DNA from: Choristocarpus tenellus KU-1152
Lineage: Eukaryota; Phaeophyceae
Assembly: GCA_964200185.2 (NCBI GenBank)
Contig: CAXNAD020000330.1
Location: forward strand, 1 to 21,660
Direction of reading: 5' to 3'
DNA: 21,660 nucleotides
Of the stretch, positions 10,164 through 19,015 are shown piece by piece; position 1 is the first letter of the stretch, and each line of letters opens with the position of its first letter. The notes under the pieces were generated by a model. The model made no database searches, was not told the DNA's origin, and saw only the letters and a list, made by a program, of their open reading frames with translations. The translations under genes and the position numbers were made by a program.

Positions 10164-13100
10164 ATGGCCCATCCTCCCGAGAAGTCAGTCGACGCAGTCG
10201 AAGCAATCGAGGCAGTCGTATTTGGCAAGTGTGATGAAGAATTATCCCCTACCAATGACAGAGATTCAAAACACTCTCCGTCTACCATGGCACCGGAGGA
10301 TGTTATTCCCCTGCTCCTCAAGCAACAGCGAGAGATGATCGAAGAACTTCGAGACCAAAGAAAGGTTAGACGAAAGTAGTTGGAGTTGTAGAAATTCTTC
10401 AGAACTAGATCGTTATCACTTGGCCTCATGAGTAATAAATTCACACCTCAAACTTGCACTGACTTCATCTATGGCCTTGATGGCTTCGTCTATGGCCTTG
10501 ATCCACAATTCGCTACCTATCTACGCATAAACTTACGGTCGACCCCAGGAGCTGTCCCAGACTTGCAAGGACGAGATAGGACAGTGGGTACTCTCTTCCC
10601 TCATTGACCGACTGGGTTTGAGTCAAGTTCCTCCTCCTAGGAAGAAGAGAAAATCAAGACAAAAATGTAGTTTTCCCTTAGCCCAGCGTACTATTGGTGA
10701 GGGCGTTCATTGTGCCCTTGCGCACTTACTCAAAGATGAAAATGTTGGTCGAAGATGCAAGCATAGGAATCGGTCAATGGCACTTTCGGAGAAGGAGCAG
10801 GGAAGTATCTCCAACTTGCCCTTCAAAGAAGCGCAGGTCAAGGATAGCTCAGAAGTTGGTATGGAGTTGTGCCCAGGGACTACAATTCGTCAACGTCTGG
10901 AGCTTCAGCAACACACTTCCGAGCTCTCCCCAGACGGTTGTTGGCTCCCATCTTTCCTACATGCCTCTCAGACTGCTCCTAGTATGTGTCCACCAGGGAA
11001 GACTGACGTGTGGGATTCGAAGCCTCGCACAGCAGTGCCTACTACTGGCAACAGTGGGATGAAACGGGCTGTTTGTGAACGACAACAACGCCCAACAACG
11101 ACTTGCGTGCAATTACGGACAACTGGGGGGTTACGTGTAAATAGAGAGGGGACCAGGGCAACCCAAGGTCGAGTAGCTCGGTACCTTAGTTCAAACCCCC
11201 TGTCCTTGTCCCAGAGTAATGGGCATTGCAGCTGTGGCTCCAGATGGATTGGCAGTAGTAGTACAACAAAGAGCTTGCAAAAGCGCAGTTCATCACAACT
11301 GTCCCCAACGTCATGCACCTCTGTTGAGGTCTTGGATGAGTTGCCCATACAAAATGGCAAGGTATCTTCAGAAGTCCTGGGGCAAGGATCACACCATGGA
11401 GACCCCACCTTAATACTGAACCCGGCTTATCGTGGGCTGAGCTCTAGGCAGTCCTCTCTGGTGGATGGAGTAACCGAAGGTGGAGGTATGGAAGCAAGGG
11501 GTAAGAGAGGAGCACTTTTAAGTTCTCCGAGGAATAGGAAAGAAAGCACTCCTTTGCATGACTATACATCGCAGATGCTGGAGCGATCACGCTCTTTGGT
11601 CGCCAAAGCCAAGGCAAGTACCTTCCAAATATTATCATATAAGTCTGGTTCCGAATTGCTACAAAATGTGTACATACATGTACGGATACATGGCCCAGAA
11701 AAACAATTGCACAAGCAGAACACATCTTGAGTACAGTAGACAGGGAAATATATGGATGTACTAGTCCAGTGAAGAAACTTCAGCCTTCCAGGAGTTCTCT
11801 TTGGAAGTGTACGAACAGCCCAGACCTTCACTAACCATTCAATCACCTCAGGACTACCTGTGGGCAGTCCAGTACACATGTTGTCGCCATCCTGCTATGC
11901 TATCGCATGCCCTATGGAGTTAGACTGGTCACACATGTACTGAGTGAATAATGGGACCCTGCCACGACCTGAAATCCTCCTTCGCCATAATTGCAGTAGT
12001 TGATCCCTTGCTGATTCAATTGTCATGTATTTTCTGCCTCCTTCTAGCTGTTTAGGGAGCATTAGATGCGCTCAACTACATAGACAATTAATATCTCAAT
12101 TCATCACAGAAAGGCATGAGAAACGACACATCATGCATCCTAGCATATTGCAAGAAATACACTACCTGAGGTATGAGACTATAGAACTATTAGATCATGG
12201 TGAACTGAAAGTGTATACATTTGATTTTCTGGTAAATCAATCCTTGAGAAGTCTGTTTTCAGTCAGCCTTGCAGTATTAACACCGAAGACACCCCAAACC
12301 GGTCTGAGGTCAGTGAATAACCTCTGTCGCCCACAGCAACGAGTTGGAATTCCTTCCATAGCACTCTCATTTTGAGGTCCCAGCGTTTTCTTTGGGATTT
12401 TTTCCGGATTTTATTTCGCAAACTTCTGACCCAAGGCATCTAAGAGGGTAGGAGCTTTGCCGTGTTTGTCTGTTCGGGACTTGGCATCCCACGGGTTTTT
12501 TATGCCCTTTTTTAGGTTTTCTATCTGAACACGTTTACATAAAATGTATACGACTATGAAAGGTGCGTACAGAGCAAGGATATTGACACTTGCTAAAAAA
12601 CACAACACCCAAAATTACATCAAAACCACAACATTGGATTTATGACCCCAAATGGACGTGGTCCTACCCTCATTAATGCTTTGACTCTCATATACATATA
12701 TACTACAGTATATATATAGTGCAAAATAGTCAAGAAGGGTACACCTCTGAGATGGTTCGACTCCAAGTGCGTTCCACCCTCCTCCCTTACCAAGGGTGAA
12801 ACGGAAAAAAGGAAAATGTTCTGATTGGTGTACGCGGAATGCAACACGCACTCGTAATGTAACAAGTTCAAAATGACAACAGAGGAGAGTGAGGAAAACA
12901 CCGACTCTCAGGTTTCTGTCTGAAATGGCACTTTGCAATTTTTCGAAAGTCTTATGCTAAAAGATGTCCCCTCCGCACACACATACCTCAAGTAATTTCG
13001 TGTGACTGGTTCTTTGGGTCCTAAAAATAGTCTTTGAAGGGAACGTTAGGGTTATGATGTTAGGCTAAGGGTCAGGTTTTTTTGGCCAGGACTAGGGATA

Positions 13101-16100
13101 GTAGGGCTAGGGCTAGGAAGACGGCTTAGAATATAGAGCATGTAAACATATGTAGCATGTAAAGCACCTGAAGACTAACTCAATTCCTTCAGTAGCTGTA
13201 AAGGTGATCTCAGACCACTTCTGCTGTTTGCTATTTCTACACCAACAATCGGTGTGCTGCTCAGGCGAGCTGTGGAAGTAGCCGCCGCCTGAACTCCCCC
13301 CAAGGAAGCAATGCCAGGGGCTTGTCAAGGGAAAACAAATGGAATTTCGAAACGGACGAGGGAGGAAGAGAAGGTGAAGGGCAAGGAGAGATCAAAGACC
13401 AAAAGCGGGGACACGGGCAGAGAGGGGATCTGCGCTGGGTACACCAGCCTTACGACTCAAACCTTAACGTGTTGGATGTGGGCAAGGGGTTAGACTCAGG
13501 CTCAGTGATACAGAGGGACAAGGCAAGGGGTATGGGGCAAGCTCATTCTATCCTTTTTCCTGTGCTGCCCCCGTCTCCGTTGGCCGAGGCCTGCCCCACG
13601 ATCAGTGAAGGGTTGTCTGGTTCTTCTGATGACGGTGCAGATGAGAATACCTGCAGAGCAGCGGTTAGTTTTTCGAACCCTGGAACTGGGGGAGAGACTG
13701 GCAACAGCAACACCAAGGGGAGGGAGGGGATTAGTGAGAGAACAAATGACGGTGCTGTAGCGCACAAGGGTCTCTCGCAGGACATGGTGTCAGCCACAGA
13801 GCCGACCACGAGGCTTGGAGTGGGGGATGCAGGCGGGACTGGGAGAGCACATGAAGGGCAAGGAGATCATTTCTCTAGGATTACAGAGGGGTATGCCGAG
13901 GATAGTGAGGATAGAGGGCAATTGGTCGCCCGGAGAGAGGTAGAATCCTCAGGTACAGAGGGGGGTGGGGAGCAGGAGGGTCAAGGGTCAGGAAAACCGC
14001 ATCTAGCGAGGGAGAGTAGGCGTGGTGGTGAGGAATGTCTGGAGGACAAGAGTTCTTGTTCATTGAGTGTGGAAGAGGAGACGGGCAATCAGACAAAGCC
14101 AGAACTGGAGTGGGAAAATGAGCTCGCCAAGAATATACTCAGTCTCTACCAGAGCAAGCTCAAGGCAGAGTTGGACGAGAGCACCACAAGGAGGAAGACA
14201 GACTCTGAGCAGGTAAGTTTGGCGGAAGGAAGATGAGGGGGGGGGAAAGGGAAGCAATGGGAGCTGACTGAGTGGAAGAGCTCTTCCTTTGAAGTGTGGG
14301 AAGTTGGGTGTATGGGTACGGGTAGGGGACACGGTTTGGAAAGTAGAGTTGAGTGAAAGTATCTTAGAGGGTACAAGTTTTGCCCTGTTTGTCCGTTTGG
14401 GGCTTGGCTTCCCACGTTCTGTTTATGACATTTTTCTACTCCACAATGTTTCGGAGTAGTTATAACATATACGTTATGAAAGGTTGTGTCCGGAACAAGG
14501 GTGTTGAGACTTCCTAACAAACACGATAGCCAAAATTACATCAAAATCAATACATTGGATTTTGGCCCCCAAAAGGACATGACTCTACCCTCTAAGATAA
14601 TTTGACTCGTTCAATTTTATAATCTTTGTGATGCCTTAGTTGAGCCCCATATTTCTCAGTATTTTCATATTTGACAAATATGTCCCTTTTGAGGGAAGGA
14701 AACCTTTTTCACCTTTTACTTGCAACCAATTGATGTCAGCGATTCTTATCGACTTCGTTATTGTCAAGACTTAAAGAAAATAAAATGGTTTATATTTTTC
14801 CTTGGGCACGGACCTCAGCTGTCCTGTTTGTCTCGCACCTGTGGTATATGACTTAGGCTTCCCAATTTCTATCTCCATTAGTGGAGGAGTTGCAACAGGT
14901 GAGGCGGGTGACTGTGGACACCATAGGGTGCGTGGCCTGTGATAAAGTTACATCCTGTCAAGAAATCTCCTCATCATTGGCTGGTGCTTTTTTACTTCAA
15001 CAAAAACAGACACCACCAAATCGGTTGAAGCATAAAATACATGCAGTATTGCGGGCGCGCTACCCTGCACCACGTGCATAGCAGACGTGTCATTTAGTCG
15101 TGATATCATTGCCTCGTCCTCGACATCTTATAATGGTGCAGGTTAGATGTCCATACTATTAGTAGTAGTAGTAGTAGTAGTAGTAGCAGTGTTTTTGTTG
15201 TTATTATTGTTGTTACTGTTACTGTTGTTCTTCTTAATATTATTAACATTATTTTATTATTATGCTCTCTGACACTTTGCAGATGTGTCAGGGTGGAAAC
15301 CAATGAAAACTATATATGTCGTTATTAGCCCTAAAGAAGTAAAATATCCTAAACGTAAGAATACTATAAAACATTGTATGTATGGAAACCACTAATCAAC
15401 TACTTCACCACTATCAAATATTTTACTACTGTCTTCCTTAGCTTCTCATCAACCTACTCCTGTGCCCTGGGGGGGGGAGCTAGGGAAGCATCCCAAGAAT
15501 CCAACAGACCCCTCCGTGCCCATCTCCCTAGTGACTCCAGTTTGAAGCGCATTAACATTATTGTTACCAATATTATTGTTTTTATTACTGTTATTATTAT
15601 ATCGTTTTTTTGGCATTACCATTTTTTACACTATTGTTATCATTATTTTTTTTATCAGTATCTTTTCTAACCTCAAACCTTATCCCCCCCCAAAAAACAC
15701 TAACCTCATCTCAGTAAATATAATCATATTATATAATCATATTATGTACACCTAAACATTGCACGGAGTATGTATGTAAATATAATCAACAACTGCCCCT
15801 ATCTACAAGCCAAGACATGAATGTGCACTCCTACATCTCAGTACTGATGTTCAAAAATCAAAATATTTCCTATTGCAAGCAAATAAAAAAGTAATACAAT
15901 GTTTCATGTAGCTCTCAGACTGAGTGGAATTTTAAATTGCAACAAGGACTTGAAATATAGTACTTCCATCATACAACATACATACATACACACATACACA
16001 GGAAACCATCCGTAGATACCTAACTCCAGAGGAAGAGCAAGCAGAGAGGAAGAAAGCCATGGACGCTGCATTGCTCTGTGACAGCCCAAACAAAAATAAA

Positions 16101-16250
16101 AAAATGAGGAGCACACGCCACCGGCCGGGAAAACCTCGACTGAGGGGAACTAGCCAACAGGGAAAAAAGAATCTTGACCACGATGACCTTGTCGTTGGTC
16201 TGGAGGATGGCTGCTTCAAGCGAATTGAAGATACCCCAACATCAAGGTGA
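10164..16250 (+). CDS. Five-exon gene, hypothetical polar protein with nuclear-localisation-like cluster and helical C-terminal part
   Basis: Model: exons 10164-10364, 10549-11613, 13265-14212, 14887-14898 and 16002-16250, all joining in phase 0, about 824 codons. The start is ATG in AAGATGG. Exon 1 has a helical, charged stretch (LLLKQQREMIEELRDQRK, residues about 50-67). Exon 2 has PPPRKKRKSRQK (about 95-106), a likely nuclear localisation signal, then about 300 Ser/Thr/Gly-rich residues that look disordered. Exon 3 is Gly/Glu/Arg-rich and ends in a probable amphipathic helix (ELAKNILSLYQSKLKAELDE). Exon 5 starts ETIRRYLTPEEEQAERKKA and ends with a basic tail before TGA. Intron 2 has a consensus GC donor (AAG|GCAAGT). 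The 12-nt exon may be skipped, since exons 3 and 5 are also in phase. For exon 2, acceptor 10560 is an alternative, as is 13213 for exon 3. Exon 1 and the exon 2-3 link are the least certain; no family is recognised. Confidence 0.5.
10468..10510. repeat. 21-bp tandem duplication in the first intron
   Basis: TCTATGGCCTTGATGGCTTCG is followed 21 bp later by a second TCTATGGCCTTGAT. It lies in the proposed 184-bp first intron of the five-exon gene. Confidence 0.75.
12428..12687 (+). mobile_element. MITE copy B (complete, diverged), in intron 2 of the five-exon gene
   Basis: 260 bp. The left terminal repeat 12428-12450 has TAAGAGGGTA in place of TTAGAGGGTA. The right terminal repeat 12665-12687 has CATTAATGC in place of the usual CTAAGATAA-type core, but both ends align over 23 bp. 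The interior shares CCAAAATTACATCAAAA and the GGATATTGACACTT block with the other copies. The flanking triplets TCT and TCA match at two of three positions, so the target duplication has probably decayed. It is the most diverged copy, hence probably the oldest. Confidence 0.85.
12690..13264. other. Remainder of intron 2, no gene; AT palindrome and TTAGGG-like tracts
   Basis: Contains an alternating ATATA region with a partial palindrome around CTACAGTATATATATAG (about 12691-12720). Degenerate GTTAGGG, CTAAGGG and CTAGGG motifs occur at 13045-13118. A 116-codon open frame at 12025-12375 in the same intron has no splice-compatible phase with the neighbouring exons, and I do not call it. Confidence 0.4.
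13045..13118. repeat. Degenerate TTAGGG-like cluster
   Basis: GTTAGGGTTATG, GTTAGGCTAAGGG, and then CTAGGG repeated with AGTAGGGCTAGGGCTAGG. It resembles the larger array at 17.3 kb, but with no regular period. Confidence 0.5.
14351..14608 (+). mobile_element. MITE copy C (complete), in intron 3 of the five-exon gene
   Basis: 258 bp with both 23-bp terminal repeats (14351-14373 and 14586-14608). It is flanked on each side by GTT, a 3-bp target duplication (14348-14350 and 14609-14611). The internal hairpin CTACTCC...GGAGTAG is perfect here. There is no open frame of note. It is one of the two best reference copies of the family. Confidence 0.92.
15161..15262. repeat. (TAG)n microsatellite followed by degenerate (TTA/TTG)n tract
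   Basis: About eight to nine AGT/TAG units (15161-15186), then a T-rich trinucleotide-like run of TTG, TTA and TTC triplets to about 15262. It lies in the long last intron of the five-exon gene. Confidence 0.9.
15548..15662. repeat. Degenerate ATT-rich triplet tract
   Basis: Repeated ATTATTGTT, TTATTATTA and similar motifs. The hydrophobic open frames here (strings of I, F, L and Y) are translations of this low-complexity sequence and are not called as genes. Confidence 0.75.
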
Positions 16251-16259
16251 ACACCTTGA

Positions 16260-16522
16260 GGGTGAAAGTATCTTAGAGGGTATGAGTCTTGCCCTGTTTA
16301 TCCGTTTGGGGCTTGGCTTCCCACGAGTTTTTTTAATGACATCTTTCCTACTCAAGAAATGTTTCGGAATAGGCAAAATATATACATTGTGAAAAGGTGT
16401 GTCCAGAACAAGGATATTGACACTTCCTAACAGACACGATAGCCAAAATTACATCAAAATCACAACATTGGATTTTGGCCCCCCAAACGGACGTGGCTCT
16501 ACCCTCTAAGACACTTTGATTC
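16260..16522 (+). mobile_element. MITE copy D (complete), starting 9 bp after the stop codon of the five-exon gene
   Basis: 263 bp with terminal repeats 16260-16282 and 16500-16522. It is flanked on the left by TTGA and on the right by TGA, giving a 3-bp target duplication TGA (16257-16259 and 16523-16525). The interior matches copies A and C closely. If the stop at 16248-16250 is right, this copy forms most of the 3' untranslated region or carries the transcript end. Confidence 0.92.
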
Positions 16523-17279
16523 TGAGCCACAGCAGTAGCTATGGTTTAGGAAAAATCATGTTCTTCTTAAGTGTTATGGCAGGAAGAAGTGTCGTGTCCT
16601 TACCATAGGGTTGTTACCACATGCAGACTGTGCCTTTTTATTCCTCTGCACTCGAATCTGATCAGTCGTTGGGTTGGTTTTTGTTGTCTCTATGTAGACC
16701 TTGTGTGGTTGGATGTTTGAAGTAATCCGGCATAAGTTTTGTGTTGCCCTAGAGCCGGAAAAGGAGCCCTAGAGCCGTTGCGGGACTGTAGACTCAAGCT
16801 ATTTGTTTTTTATTTTCTTTTTTGCGGCTTTGGGTCCTGCTTGCAAACGTAGCTGCACTACAGCTGAGGGGTTGGTACAGGCATGATCACGAACTGTGAT
16901 AGGAGATTTAGCTCCCTTTCCCTGACAGAGACAGCCCCAGAAGCATACTTGTTACTATTTGCATCAATGTAAGTGGATACTTTGAAGTATTGGGAAGTAG
17001 GCATTGTTGATGTTATTGCATACCTCTTGGACATAGCGCTGCCCCAGCTGCTGCTACAGGTCCCTAGGGTCACAAGTAAGGACACTTGCGTTTCTTGTCT
17101 TCATAGTGGGGAACTGTATACAGATGGTGTCTTCTTTTAGAGGTGGAGGGGAGGGGGGAGGGTGTGTTCACTCCGATGAGTTCTACTCTTGGCAGTGTTT
17201 TTGTTCATGCCCATGGTTGCCATTCATGCCAGTGTTCTCACAACTGTATTGCTTTTGTATCCAAAGAGCAACGAGTTTC
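16523..17279. other. Intergenic, no supported gene
   Basis: Short open frames only, with no matching splice signals. A 12-bp direct repeat GCCCTAGAGCCG occurs twice at about 16747-16779. A GGAGGGGAGGGGGGAGGG purine run lies at about 17145-17162. Upstream exons of the 17.7 kb gene could be hidden here, but I could not place any. Confidence 0.35.
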
Positions 17280-17288
17280 ACGGCAACG

Positions 17289-17590
17289 ACTAGGGTTAGG
17301 GATCAGGGTTGGAAAATAACTTTTAGGTACTCAGAGTTAGGGTTAGGGTTAGATAATGACCTAGGGTTACTTAGGGTGAAGGTTAGATCATGATTTAGGG
17401 TGACTTGGGATGAGGGTTAGATAAAGACTTACCACTACTTAGGGTTAAGGTTCGATAAGGACTTACCATTACTTAAGGTTAGGGTTAGATCATGATTTAG
17501 GGCTACTTAGGGTGGGGGTTAGATAATGACTTAACTTTACTTAGGGAAAGGGTAAGGGTTACTTAGGGTTGGGGTTTTAGAAAAGGACTT
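17289..17590. repeat. TTAGGG-like minisatellite, 34-bp period
   Basis: At least six consecutive 34-bp units start at 17349, 17383, 17417, 17451, 17485 and 17519. Each begins TTAGATAATGACTTA or a variant and ends ACTTAGGGTTAGGG or a variant. The leading part (17289-17348) and the trailing part (17553-17590) are looser versions. Units differ at several positions, but the 34-bp spacing is exact. The sub-motif GGGTTAGGGTTA resembles a vertebrate- or protist-type telomere repeat, so this may be an interstitial telomeric derivative that has been amplified as a higher-order unit. Confidence 0.9.
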
Positions 17591-17679
17591 ACTGTTACAA
17601 CGTTTTGATGATATCGAACACACTAACACCATGTAAGTTCCGAGGTATTAACTGACACGTTGCTGGTGCTGTTAGTGCA

Positions 17680-18639
17680 ATGCTGGAACTGCCGCAGAGA
17701 GGCAAAAGGCGTATATCAAGAACTGAATCCAGCCCCATCCCCAACAGCATCCTGCCAATCCATACGCCTTGCTTCGTAGTCTTGCTGGTCATTGTGTTCA
17801 ATTTTTCGGTTTTTGCTACAGCCTTAACCAGATCCGTCTATCCCACCTCCCACCTCATGACCTTCCTCATACCCTTGTGCATGGGCTTACTGGACAGCAC
17901 CAACCAAAAGCCGGTTGAAACCACGCCAGAGAGTTCAGAAGCTACCATGCCCAACATAGCTCCCCAAGAGATTTCAGACATGCCAAGGCCGGGACAAACC
18001 ACGACCAGGGGAGCCGTCCCTTCTGGGGCAATCCCTGACGATATACCGTTGAAACCCCTCCCAGCCGCCGCTGCAGTCTTGCCCACCATGCGAGCACAGA
18101 CAGCTGGACCCGCAGTCTCATCAGCAACAGCATCTCCACCCCATGTTGTCCCTGGAGGAGAATCGCAGGGCAGGGGCAAGGTCACACAATCAGGGGTTGC
18201 CCCTTCTAACTCTCGGCATCAAAAGTCATCTGGAACAAGCTCCCATGGCGACCCCGCACTGAAGCCGCGTCCGTCCACTGTGGGGGTAGTACCTCGCCAC
18301 AGTGTTGCTAATGCTGGGGCAGGCGTCAACAACTCAGCATCCGGTTCAAAGCACTGCGGTGTAAACCAGGGTGGGGGCGTGAGGCAGGCATCGAAAAGGG
18401 GACACTTGGGTCGCATGGCGATTGCAGTTCCAACTAGAGGGCTGGGGGAGGCGGTGGTCATTGTGCCGAAACGGCCTAGTCCCATATGGTTCTCTGGGAG
18501 TGGAGCGGTTCAGGCGGAGTGGTCTGCCTTGCCGGGGGGAGCTAGGGTGGCTCGGGATCTTGAGGGGCTGGAGGAGCAAGGAAGGTATTATGGGGGTTTC
18601 TTGAAAACCATTGTTGATTGGTTGGAAAGAGAGTCGTGA
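17680..18639 (+). CDS. Hypothetical protein, 319 codons; possible membrane anchor, P/A/S/T/G-rich middle, conserved-looking C-terminus
   Basis: Open from ATG 17680 to TGA 18637-18639. Residues 1-30 are basic. Residues 31-49 (CFVVLLVIVFNFSVFATAL) would form a membrane span, with a weaker hydrophobic run at 57-71. Residues about 72-250 are rich in P, A, G, S and T and probably disordered. The last 60 residues look folded (GSGAVQAEWSALPGG, EEQGRYYGGFLKTIVDWLER). Alternative: the T-rich DNA coding for the span ends in a strong acceptor TTTTTGCTACAG (AG at 17820-17821). The real exon may therefore start at 17822 in a phase-1 continuation of exons not found, and the 'membrane span' would be a translated pyrimidine tract. 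The long intact frame and non-random C-terminus favour a real 3' coding exon. Family unknown. Confidence 0.5.
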   Translation: MLELPQRGKRRISRTESSPIPNSILPIHTPCFVVLLVIVFNFSVFATALTRSVYPTSHLMTFLIPLCMGLLDSTNQKPVETTPESSEATMPNIAPQEISDMPRPGQTTTRGAVPSGAIPDDIPLKPLPAAAAVLPTMRAQTAGPAVSSATASPPHVVPGGESQGRGKVTQSGVAPSNSRHQKSSGTSSHGDPALKPRPSTVGVVPRHSVANAGAGVNNSASGSKHCGVNQGGGVRQASKRGHLGRMAIAVPTRGLGEAVVIVPKRPSPIWFSGSGAVQAEWSALPGGARVARDLEGLEEQGRYYGGFLKTIVDWLERES

Positions 18640-18784
18640 ACGGTCTTGTTTATTGGAAACGATACCCTTTGGTCTATGATAGCAGCACTACAGTGCCCAA
18701 CCCCTTTCTCCTCCTTGTAAATGCTCTTTCTTACCTTTTTTGTTGGTATGTTGCCTTCCTTGATATGAAACTGGTGCATATGTA

Positions 18785-18858
18785 TAATATTATCAGCAAT
18801 AGTAGTAGTAACAAGAATGATAATGGCAATAACACTAATGAAAATAATATCAAGATAG
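18785..18858. repeat. Degenerate (AAT)n-type tract
   Basis: Runs of AATAGTAGTAGTAAC, AATGATAATGG and AATAACACTAATG directly upstream of MITE copy E. They resemble, in part as the reverse complement, the triplet tracts in the 15 kb intron. Confidence 0.6.
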
Positions 18859-18859
18859 T

Positions 18860-19015
18860 GAGTCAATGTATCTTAGAGGGTAGAGCCGCGTCCATTTGGG
18901 GGACAAAATCCAACGTTGCGATTTTAATGTAATTTTGGCTATCATGTTTGTTAGGAGAGGTCAATATCCTCGTTCCGGATACACTTTCTCATAGCATATA
19001 CATTTTACCCGTCAA
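18860..19015 (-). mobile_element. MITE copy E (reverse orientation, truncated)
   Basis: The terminal repeat 18860-18882 is intact and matches the right end of the forward copies. It is followed by CATTTGGGGGACAAAATCC and TGTAATTTTGGCTATC. Homology stops near 19015, in the region of the internal hairpin, so the other half is missing. Confidence 0.85.

Noticed and set aside
10383-10608. Frame reading YGLDPQFATYLRINLR, suggestive of a retrotransposon Gag
   Set aside because: It lies inside the proposed first intron and is only about 70 codons long. It includes a 21-bp tandem duplication and has no zinc knuckle, protease, reverse transcriptase or integrase nearby. No LTR pair was found.
10618-11730. 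Exon 2 of the five-exon gene as a complete 370-residue protein
   Set aside because: This frame has no ATG at that point (it begins TTG), it is open upstream to a splice acceptor, and it carries a consensus GC donor before the stop. It is better read as an internal exon.
12025-12375. 116-codon + frame in intron 2 of the five-exon gene
   Set aside because: The good acceptor at about 12050 does not continue the phase-0 frame without a stop, and the composition is not clearly coding.
12751-12764. GGTTCGACTCC resembling a tRNA B box
   Set aside because: The flanking bases do not form a T-stem, and no A box or acceptor stem lies at tRNA spacing.
13311-13493. ATG frame MPGACQGKTNGISKRTREEEK as an alternative start for exon 3
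   Set aside because: It stops after 60 codons, while the overlapping frame is open for about 300 codons to a perfect GTAAGT donor.
15106-15670. Hydrophobic frames rich in L, I, F and Y at 15.1-15.7 kb
   Set aside because: They are translations of TAG/TTG/ATT triplet repeats, not membrane proteins.
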